64,000 bases of DNA from Palsa-892 sp035295845 (lineage in GTDB: Bacteria; Pseudomonadota; Alphaproteobacteria; Rhizobiales; Xanthobacteraceae): assembly GCA_035295845.1 (NCBI GenBank), contig DATGIF010000019.1, positions 62,001-126,000 of the forward strand, in the 5' to 3' direction. The stretch's first letter is position 1. Each line of letters begins with the position of its first letter. Positions 25,655 to 34,163 of this stretch are shown in pieces. The notes below the pieces were generated by a model that did no database searches, was not told the DNA's origin, and worked only from the letters and a program-made list of their open reading frames with translations. A program made the translations under genes and the position numbers.

Positions 25655-26450
25655 TTTCATCCGCCGCTATTCGTTGCCATCCCCATAGCCAATCCGTCGA
25701 TTATCGTCAGCCTTCACCACCGCATCGTGAGGAACACGGCCGAGTTCGCGCGGGCGCTGATTTTTCCAAGTTATGCGGCGCGCGACTCGGTGGGCGACGA
25801 ATTGCGCAAGCAGAAGAGCCACGATTTCGTTTCGCATGTGGAAGTGCTGCCGGTGTCGGAAGAATTTCTCGGCAGCGTGGCGGCCGACCCCGCGCTGGCG
25901 GCGGTTCAATACTTCATTATTTGTGGCGCGATCGACCCGCACAAAAATCATCTGTTCCTGCTCGAAATCTGGAAAGAATTGATCGCGCGCCTGGGGGCTG
26001 CGGCTCCCATGCTCGTCATCGCCGGCTCGCCGCTCGCCGCGAGCGCGGCCGTTTTCAGGACATTGCAAGCCGATCCGGAACTCAACCGGCGCGTGGTCGT
26101 CGCGACCGGCGTTTCGACGCCGGGTCTCCGGCGGCTGATCATGAGCGCAGAAGCGCTGTTGATGCCGTCGATCTCCGAAGGGTTCGGGCTGCCGATCGTG
26201 GAGGCGCTGGCGCAGGGCACGCCGGTCATCGCCTCGGATATTCCGGCGCACCGGGAAGCGGGCAAGGGCGGCGATGTCCAGTATCTTTCGCTCGCTGATC
26301 GATCCGCATGGGTGACAAGGATAGAGGCGCTCGCGCGGGAGCCGATGCGTGACCGGGCGCGCGCGACAAAGCTACGCGCCGAAAACCTGGGAGCAGTATT
26401 TTTCGGGGATCGAAACGTTTCTGACGCGGCTCGCGGCGGGCGGAAACTGA
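25655..26450 (+). pseudogene. GT4 glycosyltransferase remnant, N-terminally truncated and frameshifted
   Basis: The frame is open from the base after the tRNA CCA and encodes the second half of a GT-B (family 4) glycosyltransferase: ALIFPSYAARDSVGDELR, YFIICGAIDPHKNHLFLLEI, GVSTPGLRRLIMSAEALL, then the sugar-nucleotide loop PSISEGFGLPIVEALAQGTP. The whole N-terminal domain (usually 170-200 residues) is missing, with no proper start codon or ribosome site. Near 26362, in a GCGCGCGCG run, the coding frame changes; after it the typical tail (YAPKTWEQYFSGIETFL) continues one frame over, to the stop at 26448-26450. Truncation exactly at a tRNA end suggests insertion and loss of an integrated element. 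Confidence 0.82.
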
Positions 26451-26468
26451 ATTCGGCGGTCAGCCTGC

Positions 26469-28118
26469 TCACCGCGCCATCGCGGCCGCGGCGCGGCCGG
26501 CGATGCGGCCCGAGAACAGACAGCCGCCGAGGAAGGTGCCTTCGAGCGCGCGGTAGCCGTGCACGCCGCCACCGCCAAAGCCCGCGACTTCGCCCGCCGC
26601 GTAGACGTTGCCGAGCGGCGCGCCGTCCGCTTTCAGCACCCGCGCCGACAAATCCGTCGCGAGCCCGCCGAGGGTCTTGCGCGTCAGCACCCAGAGCCGC
26701 ACCGCGATCAGCGGGCCGGCGGCGGGATCGAGCAGGCGATGCGGCTTCGCGACGCGGATCAGCCGGTCGCCGATATAATTGCGGGCGACGCGGATCGCGG
26801 CCACCTGCGCGTCCTTGCAATATTTGTTTTCGACCTCGCGGTCGCGCGCGATCACTTCGCGCTCAAGTTCGGCGGCGTCGATCAGATTTTCGCCGATCAG
26901 GCCGTTCATGCCGCGCGCCAGCTCCGCGATCGACCGGCCGACGATGAAATCCTTGCCCTGGTTCACGAATTTCTGCACCGGCGTCAGCGTCTTGCCGCGG
27001 CCGCGGCGAAGCACGCCGAGAATGCTTTTTCCCGTCAGATCCGGATTTTGCTCCGAGCCGGAGAGCGCGAATTCGCGGCCGATGATGCGCTGGTTCAGCA
27101 GGAACCACGAATGATCGTGGCCGTGCCTGGTGATGTACTCGAGCGCGCCGAGGCCGTCGAAGCCGGGATAGAGCGGGATCGGCAGCCGCTTGCCGTGCGC
27201 GTCGAGCCACAGCGGCGAGGGGCCGCTGAGGATGCGGATGCCGTGGCGGGGCCAAATCGGCGCGTAATTGTCGATGCCTTCGGGATAATGCCACATGCGG
27301 TCGGCATTGATGATGTGGCCGCCGGCGGCGGCAACGATCTCCTGCATCTTGCCGTCGACGTGCGCGGGCACGCCGGAGAGCATTTTCTTAGGCGGCTCGC
27401 CCATGCGCTTCGGCCATTGCTTGCGCACGAGGTCATGGTTGCCGCCAATGCCGCCGGAGGTGACAATCACCGCTTGCGCGCGCAGCGAAAAATTTCCGAC
27501 CACCTTGCGCGAGCTTGCTTCGCCGCGCGCGACCGCGCTCGGCTCTAGAATCTCTCCCTCGACGCCGTCGATGGCGCCGCCCGTCGCCGCGAGCTTGGTC
27601 GCGCGGTGGCGGAAGCGGAGCGAGACGAGGCCGTTCTTTTCGGCCTCGCGCACGCGCCGGACGAACGGCTCGATCAATCCCGGCCCCGTGCCCCAGGTGA
27701 TGTGAAAGCGCGGCACCGAATTGCCGTGGCCGGTGGCGAGATAGCCGCCGCGCTCGGCCCAGCCCACGACTGGAAACCAGCGCACGCCCTGCGCATAAAG
27801 CCAGGGGCGCTTTTCGCCGGCGGCAAAATCCACATAGGCTTCGGCCCATTGCCGCGGCCAGCGGTCCTCGGGACGATCGAAGGCGGCGGAGCCGAGCCAG
27901 TCTTGCAGCGCGAGCTCGCGTGAATCGCGAATGCCGAGGCGGCGCTGCTCGGGCGAGTCGATCAGCATCAGGCCGCCGAACGACCAGAACGCCTGGCCGC
28001 CGAGCGAGGTCTCCGGCTCCTGGTCGATGAGGATGACGCGGCGCTTGGCGTCGGCAAGCTCGGCGGCGGCGACAAGGCCGGCGAGGCCGCCGCCTACAAC
28101 AATGACATCGGCATCCAT
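26469..28118 (-). CDS. FAD-binding dehydrogenase (COG3573-like, fumarate reductase/ketosteroid dehydrogenase superfamily)
   Basis: Flavoprotein oxidoreductase of 549 residues. The Rossmann FAD motif is at the N-terminus (IVVGGGLAGLVAAAELADAK), LGGQAFWSFGGLMLID follows, and the C-terminal FAD contact GNVYAAGEVAGFGGGGVHG closes the fold. There is no signal peptide or heme site, so it is a cytoplasmic enzyme. The substrate is unknown; relatives include fumarate reductases and 3-ketosteroid dehydrogenases. It begins just downstream of the palindromic repeat at 28145-28224 and is convergent with the glycosyltransferase remnant. Confidence 0.85.
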   Translation of the reverse strand: MDADVIVVGGGLAGLVAAAELADAKRRVILIDQEPETSLGGQAFWSFGGLMLIDSPEQRRLGIRDSRELALQDWLGSAAFDRPEDRWPRQWAEAYVDFAAGEKRPWLYAQGVRWFPVVGWAERGGYLATGHGNSVPRFHITWGTGPGLIEPFVRRVREAEKNGLVSLRFRHRATKLAATGGAIDGVEGEILEPSAVARGEASSRKVVGNFSLRAQAVIVTSGGIGGNHDLVRKQWPKRMGEPPKKMLSGVPAHVDGKMQEIVAAAGGHIINADRMWHYPEGIDNYAPIWPRHGIRILSGPSPLWLDAHGKRLPIPLYPGFDGLGALEYITRHGHDHSWFLLNQRIIGREFALSGSEQNPDLTGKSILGVLRRGRGKTLTPVQKFVNQGKDFIVGRSIAELARGMNGLIGENLIDAAELEREVIARDREVENKYCKDAQVAAIRVARNYIGDRLIRVAKPHRLLDPAAGPLIAVRLWVLTRKTLGGLATDLSARVLKADGAPLGNVYAAGEVAGFGGGGVHGYRALEGTFLGGCLFSGRIAGRAAAAMAR

Positions 28119-28144
28119 CGGGCGTTTCCCCAGGTCTTCTCATT

Positions 28145-28224
28145 GTCATGCCCGCGCTCGTCGCGGGCATCCACGCCTTGCTTGTTACAAAGTCGTGGAT
28201 GGCCGGGACAAGGCCGGCCATGAC
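28145..28224. repeat. Palindromic intergenic repeat, copy A (80 bp)
   Basis: The element can fold into a cloverleaf: outer arms GTCAT (28145-28149) and ATGAC (28220-28224); hairpin 1 GCCCGCG/CGCGGGC; a central pair ATCCACG/CGTGGAT; hairpin 2 GGCCGG/CCGGCC around GACAAG. It lies between the flavoprotein start and the stop of the TPR-methyltransferase (5 bp away). It shares order and key words with copy B at 30814-30933. Elements like this are common in Bradyrhizobium-type genomes. Confidence 0.8.
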
Positions 28225-28228
28225 GACA

Positions 28229-30793
28229 TTATTGGATGTGCGCCTTCTTCTCCGCGGCGGGCTTCTGCACCCAGAATTGATACATTTGCACGAAGGTATC
28301 AGGATTTTCGTGCTCGAACTTGTCCCAATATTCGAGGTTGGTCGCCGCCTCGTCGTCGGGAAATTGTTTGGAATATCGTTCGACGACTTCGGGCAAGATG
28401 TCGAAGCCGAGGAAAACGAGATCATTTTCATTTAGAAACCGCGCGATCCGCGGCACTGTGAAGCGATGCTCCTGCACGTGGAACAGAAGATCACGGCACT
28501 CGCTCAGGCTGAAGAAATCAGTGAATCTCACGACCTTGCGGATCGATGCATCCTTGTCCATGGCCAGGATTCCCTGCCGGAAGCGGCGGATATCGTCCGC
28601 GCTTTGTCCGTATCCCTCTGCGGCGATCGTCTCGCGGGCCTCGACGACCATTTTTCGCGCCAGCTCGCTATAGAGCCCGATCCGCATGATGCCGCCCGGC
28701 CGCAGGATCAATTCGAGCGCGCGCCATCCCGCCTCGGGATCGGCGAGGTGATGCAGAACGCCGGCCGAATCGACGACGTTGAAGGTCCGGCCGAGCGAGG
28801 GCAGTTGCAGAATGTCGGCTTGTGCGAACTCGACACCGGTCAGGCCCAGCTTGTTGGCCATGCGCTTGGCAAAGGCGAGGCTTGCGAAGCTGAGATCGAT
28901 GGCGAGCATTCGGTCGATATCCAGAAAAGTTTTGATCATCGCGACTTGCTGGCCGGTGCCGCAACCGGCGATGAGATAATCGATCTCGCCGGAGAGCTCC
29001 TGATAGCGGGCGCGCGGAAACTTCAGCCGCATGAACTCGTTGTTTTGCATCCGCCGCGCCTGCGGCGAAATGGTCTTGACCCAGCGCGGATACGGGTTTT
29101 CCTCGTACTGCGCCCGCACTTGTTGCGAAACCGCGTCCTCGATGGGTGTGAGACGCGGCATCGAAGCGCGGTACTCGAGTTCCTCTTTCGGCTCGAGAAT
29201 CTGCTGCCGGAGCAGCGGTCCGACTTCCTCCGGCAGGCCGGCTTCCAGAAGCGCGTCGGCGTTCGCGAGCTCATGAAGCGGAAAATAGGCGGCAATCGCC
29301 GCGACCTGCAAAGGCGATAGGGTTTCACCCCGCGACAACGCTTGCGCGAGGTTGTCGCGGACGGCACTCGCGGCCTGCCATTCATGCTCGGGCGCGAAAT
29401 AAACATACTCGTTGTTGAAGCATTGCTGTGCGAGCGCGCAGAACAGCGCGAGCGCTTCGCGGAACGGCGCGCCATCGGATTTCGCGGCCATCTCCAGCAG
29501 TGCCGCACGCAGGGCGGAAAGAAACTTCTCCAACTCAATGCCGTTCAGCCGCTCGTAAGAAAGAAGACGGCGGAATAGCTCGTCTTTTGCGATTTCGGTC
29601 AAACCGTCGGCCCCAAAAAGCTCGCGCGCGGGAAGGCGGGAAGGCCATGCCTGCATTGCGCGATCCAGGCTTTCGATCAGCGCAGGATTTGTTTCGACGA
29701 CCGCCAGGCACGTGTGGACGAGGCCCTGCGAGGCAAGCGTGCCGCGCGGATCACCCCAGCCTTCGGAGATCGCGCGGATCAAGATGTCGCGATAGCGGCC
29801 CGCATAGGGAAGGGAGCGCGGATCGCCGAGGTAGGTCGCGAACAGGCTTCGCGTCTCGGCGGTCTCCTCGATCTCGTGCGCGTGGCGGATGATTTCCAGC
29901 GCCTTGCCGATCTCTCCCTTGGCGACCAACGCCTTGCCGAAATTGTGAAATGCCTGCGGGAGCTTAGGCTTGAGGGCAAAAGCCTTTTCGCAATGCACCA
30001 ACGCTTCGTCGTTTTTGCCTTGCGCGAGCAAAGCCATACCGAGGTTGTTGTGCACCTCGGCGTAATCCGGATTGAGCGCGAGCGCCTTGCCATACCACTC
30101 GATTGCCTCGTCATATTTCTTCTGCTTCAGGAACAAATCGCCGAGGTTGCCGTAGGCCTGTGACAGCCGCGGATTGAGTGCGATCGCCGCCCGGTGCCGC
30201 TCCTCCGCCTCGTCGGTCCTGCCGAGCGCTAGGAGCGCGGTGCCGAGATTGGTCAGCGCCTCGGCATAATTGGGCCGGAGCGCCAGCGCTTTTTCGTAAT
30301 TCGAAATCGCCTCCTCGTGCTTGCCCTCGTCGGACAGAACGTTGGCGAGGTTGAAGCGGGCGGCGGCGAGCTGCGGTTTCAACCCCAGCGCTTTCTCGTA
30401 ATTCGCTTTCGCTTCGTCGAGATTATTTTTAGCTTTCGCGGCATTGCCGAGGTTCATGTACGCCTCGGCATAATCCGGCTTGAGGCGGATCGCCTTCTTG
30501 TTCGCCTCCGCCGCCTCGTCGAAGCGGCCGAGCGCGCCAAAGGCGATGCCGATATTATAATGACACTCCGGATTTTTTTCGTTCAGCGAAATCGCGCGGC
30601 CGATCAGATCCACAGCGATGTCGTTGCGTCCGGCCTGATGCGCGAGCACGCCGAGGTAGTGGAGCGCGTCGACATGCGTGGGATCGAGCGCGAGCACTCT
30701 TCGATAGGTTTGCTCCGCCTCGCGCAGCGCGCCGGCCTGATGCTGCTGCACGGCGGCGGCGAACAGTGCGGCGGTCTGCTGATTTGTTTTCAT
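28229..30793 (-). CDS. TPR-repeat protein with C-terminal SAM-dependent methyltransferase domain (paralogue 1)
   Basis: The 854 residues have three parts. Residues ~1-330 are about nine tetratricopeptide repeats (YAEAYMNLGNAAKAKNNLDEA and relatives). Residues ~330-560 are a helical linker with no clear match. From about 560, after the motif YEENPYPRW, comes a class I methyltransferase: LIAGCGTGQQVA (SAM-binding loop, near 611), MLAIDLSFASLAFAKR, QADILQLP, and SAGVLHHLADPEAGW. The end carries CRDLLFHVQEHRFTVP. No signal peptide. The substrate is unknown; TPRs suggest a protein partner. A paralogue of 954 residues lies at 34164-37028, and repeats flank this gene on both sides. Confidence 0.85.
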   Translation of the reverse strand: MKTNQQTAALFAAAVQQHQAGALREAEQTYRRVLALDPTHVDALHYLGVLAHQAGRNDIAVDLIGRAISLNEKNPECHYNIGIAFGALGRFDEAAEANKKAIRLKPDYAEAYMNLGNAAKAKNNLDEAKANYEKALGLKPQLAAARFNLANVLSDEGKHEEAISNYEKALALRPNYAEALTNLGTALLALGRTDEAEERHRAAIALNPRLSQAYGNLGDLFLKQKKYDEAIEWYGKALALNPDYAEVHNNLGMALLAQGKNDEALVHCEKAFALKPKLPQAFHNFGKALVAKGEIGKALEIIRHAHEIEETAETRSLFATYLGDPRSLPYAGRYRDILIRAISEGWGDPRGTLASQGLVHTCLAVVETNPALIESLDRAMQAWPSRLPARELFGADGLTEIAKDELFRRLLSYERLNGIELEKFLSALRAALLEMAAKSDGAPFREALALFCALAQQCFNNEYVYFAPEHEWQAASAVRDNLAQALSRGETLSPLQVAAIAAYFPLHELANADALLEAGLPEEVGPLLRQQILEPKEELEYRASMPRLTPIEDAVSQQVRAQYEENPYPRWVKTISPQARRMQNNEFMRLKFPRARYQELSGEIDYLIAGCGTGQQVAMIKTFLDIDRMLAIDLSFASLAFAKRMANKLGLTGVEFAQADILQLPSLGRTFNVVDSAGVLHHLADPEAGWRALELILRPGGIMRIGLYSELARKMVVEARETIAAEGYGQSADDIRRFRQGILAMDKDASIRKVVRFTDFFSLSECRDLLFHVQEHRFTVPRIARFLNENDLVFLGFDILPEVVERYSKQFPDDEAATNLEYWDKFEHENPDTFVQMYQFWVQKPAAEKKAHIQ

Positions 30794-31556
30794 GCGCGGG
30801 ACTCAACGCTTCCGTCATGCCCGGCACTCGGGTCCGGCCTTTGGCCGGTCCAAGTGTAAACCTTGTGCCGGGCATCCACGTCTATGACGCAACTCAACAA
30901 GACGCGGATGGCGGGGACAAGCCCGGCGATGACGAGAAGACGGGCGCATCCGTTGATATGAATTTCTTTCTCACGAACGAAAATCGCGCGGCGCTATTCG
31001 AATCCGCGCGTGCGTCAAGCGCGAAGTTTCATTTTTCCTGACAATTCGGTGACAATTTTTGAGCACCTGTGGGGCCGAATCGTGAGCAAGACTCGGCTCC
31101 GGCGTGGGGAACCGTTTTGGCTGAGGCCGGAACCGGGCTCTGACCCTTTCCAAGCCTCCCCGATGTCCGGGCCGTGGCATATTGTATTCGGGAGGCGCTT
31201 TTTGGGGCTGAATCGAGCCAATTATGGTGGATTTCAACTGGCTCTAATATATTGAATTTATTGTATTAAAATCACTTTCCGTGGCGATTGCGTGATGTTT
31301 GTGCAACACATCCCGGAAAAGCGCCGTCGGAAGGCCCTCCAACCCCCTTCCAGCATTGAATGGGGTCCTTGATCCGTTATCCTGCCTACCGCGACGAAGG
31401 GGTACTCCATGGGTGGGGGACCTGGGGTCGTCCCGTCCGGAAGATCGTTTCGACCGGGTGGTCACACGGGGAATTAGGGGACCTTCGAGGGGTGCGGACG
31501 CATCCTAAGGAAACGGAACCCGCTCCCTCGAAATGAGAGAGAACTTGGAGGTCACG
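30794..31556. other. 763-bp intergenic region: repeat copy B plus long porin leader
   Basis: Contains repeat copy B (30814-30933), an A/T-rich block at about 31236-31275 that is a good place for the porin promoter, and a GC-rich stretch of about 280 bp before the porin start. No protein-coding ORF here has a ribosome site or codon pattern that I trust. The long leader may be transcribed as a porin 5' UTR. Confidence 0.6.
30814..30933. repeat. Palindromic intergenic repeat, copy B (120 bp)
   Basis: Starts GTCATGCCCGGCAC and ends GATGAC, in the same orientation as copy A. The first arm GCCCGGCAC/GTGCCGGGC encloses an inner hairpin GGTCCGGCC/GGCCGGTCC. Then come ATCCACG and a GGCGGGGACAAGCCCGGC hairpin. 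It lies 21 bp upstream of the TPR-methyltransferase start, so copies A and B bracket that gene. Confidence 0.8.
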
Positions 31557-33101
31557 ATGAAAATGGTGAAAAGCCTACTCCTCGGCTCGGCGGCGGGTAT
31601 CGTCGCAGTGGCGGGGGCGCAGGCCGCCGATCTTCCCGTAAAGGCCAAGCCGGTCGAATACGTGAAGGTCTGCTCTGCGTATGGTGCCGGGTTCTATTAC
31701 ATCCCGGGCACCGATATCTGCTTACGCGTCGGCGGCTACGTCTGGTCCGAATACGAGGTGAACGACCTCGGCGCTGGCGCACTTTCTACTACGGCGGGTG
31801 CGATTGGCGGCGACTTCATTCGCAACCGCGCCGACGATTGGACATCGTTCCGCGTGCGCTTCGACATGATCTTCGACGCCCGCACCAACACCGAATACGG
31901 CACGTTGCGTTCCTACGCGTCGGTGGGTTGGCAGTGGACGACCAACCTCGACGGCTTCCAGCAGCAGCAGCTGCCGGCCACGACTGGTAACTATGCCTGG
32001 TACTATGACCGCGCGTTCATCCAGTTCGCTGGCTTGACGTTCGGTTATGTCGGGTCGTTCTTCGACTTCGATCCCTCGCTGGTCCTCAGCCAGCAGACTT
32101 CGAAGTCGTTCAAGTTCGCTCCGGCGATCGCCTATACCGCACAGCTCGGCAGCGGCATTTCGGCGTCGGTGTCGATGGAAGACTCGACCACGCGCCGGAC
32201 GCACATCCAAACCACGGGTGTGTTGGCGGGCGCCTTTACGCAGGGCTACTTCGGCCCGTCGTCGACGATCAATATCGGCAACAACATCTTGGTGGTGCCG
32301 ATCGCGCTCCAGAACTCGGGCTGGGCCGCGAACTCCTATGCCGGCCAGTTCATGCCGGACTTCATCGCCAATCTTCGCGTCGACCAGGCTTGGGGTGACG
32401 CGCAGGTCAGCGGTGCGATTCATCAACTGAAGGCTACGTTGGGGGGCGCCGGTCAAACCCTGATCGATTCAGTCGGCGCTGTTGCTCCGATTCCCGGTCT
32501 GCCCTTGGCTAAGGATAAGTACGGCTATGCCGCTCTTGCCGGCATCAACCTGAAGCTCCCGATGCTTGGGGCTGGTGACAGCTTCCAGGTGGAAGGCGCT
32601 TGGGCGAGGGGCGCGGTGGACTACACCGGCACTTCGGCCAATCCGTACTCCAACAACACGGGCGTCGGCTATCGTAAGGGTGCCATTGGACCGGTCATCG
32701 ACCTGATGGACGCGTTCATCGGCAGCGATCAGCAGCTGCACCTGTCGACCGCTTACTCGATCAATGCCGAGTTGCGTCACTTCTGGACGCCGACTCTGCG
32801 GTCGTCGGTCGCCTATGGCTACAATAAGTACACTGCTCCGGCCAGGTCCCAGGGTGCTTGCGGCGCTAACGTCGCCGGCAACGGGGATAACTGCGCGTAT
32901 CCGGACGGCAAGATCAACCAGGTTTCGGCTAACTTGATCTGGTCGCCGGTTCCGAAGCTTGATCTCGGCCTCGAAGGCGTGTGGATGAACATCAAGACGG
33001 ACTGCGGTGGTCTCGCGGCAGCGGCTTGCGCTGCCGATAACACCCGCGGCAAGTCGATTGACACGTTCGGCGGCATCTTCCGCGCCCGCCGCGACTTCTG
33101 A
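31557..33101 (+). CDS. Outer-membrane porin (Porin_2 family, Bradyrhizobium/Brucella type)
   Basis: General diffusion porin of 514 residues in the outer membrane. A signal peptide (MKMVKSLLLGSAAGIVAVAG, cleavage after AQA) precedes DLPVKAKPVEYVKVCSAYG and YYIPGTDICLRVGGYV, the family hallmark with a conserved Cys pair. The body is an alternating beta-barrel pattern, ending FGGIFRARRDF with terminal Phe as expected for outer-membrane insertion. The ATG at 31557 follows TTGGAGG. It is located between two TPR-methyltransferase paralogues and has its own terminator. Confidence 0.95.
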   Translation: MKMVKSLLLGSAAGIVAVAGAQAADLPVKAKPVEYVKVCSAYGAGFYYIPGTDICLRVGGYVWSEYEVNDLGAGALSTTAGAIGGDFIRNRADDWTSFRVRFDMIFDARTNTEYGTLRSYASVGWQWTTNLDGFQQQQLPATTGNYAWYYDRAFIQFAGLTFGYVGSFFDFDPSLVLSQQTSKSFKFAPAIAYTAQLGSGISASVSMEDSTTRRTHIQTTGVLAGAFTQGYFGPSSTINIGNNILVVPIALQNSGWAANSYAGQFMPDFIANLRVDQAWGDAQVSGAIHQLKATLGGAGQTLIDSVGAVAPIPGLPLAKDKYGYAALAGINLKLPMLGAGDSFQVEGAWARGAVDYTGTSANPYSNNTGVGYRKGAIGPVIDLMDAFIGSDQQLHLSTAYSINAELRHFWTPTLRSSVAYGYNKYTAPARSQGACGANVAGNGDNCAYPDGKINQVSANLIWSPVPKLDLGLEGVWMNIKTDCGGLAAAACAADNTRGKSIDTFGGIFRARRDF

Positions 33102-33122
33102 TCTAGTCACGACCTGAAACTT

Positions 33123-33158
33123 AGAACCCCGGCGGGAAACCGCTGGGGTTCTTGCTTT
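33123..33158 (+). terminator. Rho-independent terminator of the porin gene
   Basis: Long stem AGAACCCC...GGGGTTCT with inner GCGG/CCGC around a GAAA loop, followed by TGCTTT. Confidence 0.85.
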
Positions 33159-33199
33159 ATACGAAGCTTGTCATCCTGGATACGAACGAAGGTGACGAT

Positions 33200-34093
33200 T
33201 TAATTGCCGTGCTTCGCCGCGAAAGCGAGGATCGGCCCGATGGTCGCGGCATCGACGAGAAACGGCGCATGGCCTTGGCCCGCGATCTCGATTGACTCCA
33301 AGGCGGGCTTTCTTGCCCGCATCGCCGCCACCGTTTCGCGCGAGAGCAAATCCGAATGCTCGCCGCGGAGCACGAGCACGGGGGCGGCCGCGGCCAGCGC
33401 CTCGAACTGCTTCCATAAATCCGGCGGCGGAACGTTAGGGTCGATGTCAGCGAGCGCGGCGGAAATCAGGGGGTCCGAGCGCGGCGCAAGACCGTCCTTG
33501 CCGCTCACCCAGGTGCGGCGGGCATAATCTTGCCATTTCGCTTCGTCGAAGGCGGGGAATTGATCGCCCATGGCGCGCTTGAGGAGCGCGGCCGCATCCG
33601 CCCAGGACGCGGGCCTCGGCATCTTGCCGACATAAGCCTGGATTCGAAGCAGCCCCTTCATGTCGAGCACGGGGCCGATGTCGTTCAGGACCGCGGCCGC
33701 GATCGCCTGCGGGCGAACGGCTCCCATCACCATCGTTAGAATGCCGCCGCGCGAAGTGCCGACAAAGACGGCGCGCGTGATCTTCTCGGCATCGAGCACG
33801 GCCAGAAGGTCGCCGATTTCCATCGGCACCGAGTAGTTCGCGGGATTGGGATCGCGCGCCGACAGACCGCGCCCGCGCGAATCGAGCGCAATCGCCGTGC
33901 GCGGATTTTCCGCATTGGTGGCAAAGGCTTGGAGCAATTCGCGGAAGTCCTCGGCGGTGCGCGAAATGCCCGGCAGGCAGATGACGGGGAGCGCCTTTGC
34001 ATCCTTCGGTCTGGCCGCGAGTGCATGCAGCTTGAGGCCGTCGGGGGCTGTGAACCAGAGATCTTCGATCGGGATCATCGGAAGGTTTTTCAT
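33200..34093 (-). CDS. Alpha/beta-fold hydrolase
   Basis: Cytoplasmic hydrolase of 297 residues. The oxyanion-hole region is ICLPGISRTAEDFREL, the nucleophile elbow FVGTSRGGILTM (Ser near residue 113) and the late His is in EIAGQGHAPFLVD; an acidic residue in RGEHSDLLSRET completes the triad. The substrate is unknown; DSRGRGLSARDPNPANY is typical of esterase/lactonase-like members. It is convergent with the porin gene. Confidence 0.88.
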   Translation of the reverse strand: MKNLPMIPIEDLWFTAPDGLKLHALAARPKDAKALPVICLPGISRTAEDFRELLQAFATNAENPRTAIALDSRGRGLSARDPNPANYSVPMEIGDLLAVLDAEKITRAVFVGTSRGGILTMVMGAVRPQAIAAAVLNDIGPVLDMKGLLRIQAYVGKMPRPASWADAAALLKRAMGDQFPAFDEAKWQDYARRTWVSGKDGLAPRSDPLISAALADIDPNVPPPDLWKQFEALAAAAPVLVLRGEHSDLLSRETVAAMRARKPALESIEIAGQGHAPFLVDAATIGPILAFAAKHGN

Positions 34094-34163
34094 CGAAGGG
34101 TTATAGGGAATTTCGCGCCGAAATGGCTAGCGACACATTGCGATCTCGTCTGACCGAAGCCGC

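Noticed and set aside
25620..25660. Second att-like repeat of the tRNA-Ser 3' end
   Set aside because: I looked for another copy of the tRNA tail downstream in the window and saw none, so an intact integrated element cannot be claimed.
31299..31508. Possible small ORF in the porin leader
   Set aside because: No ribosome site, no codon-use support, and the region is better explained as a long 5' leader.
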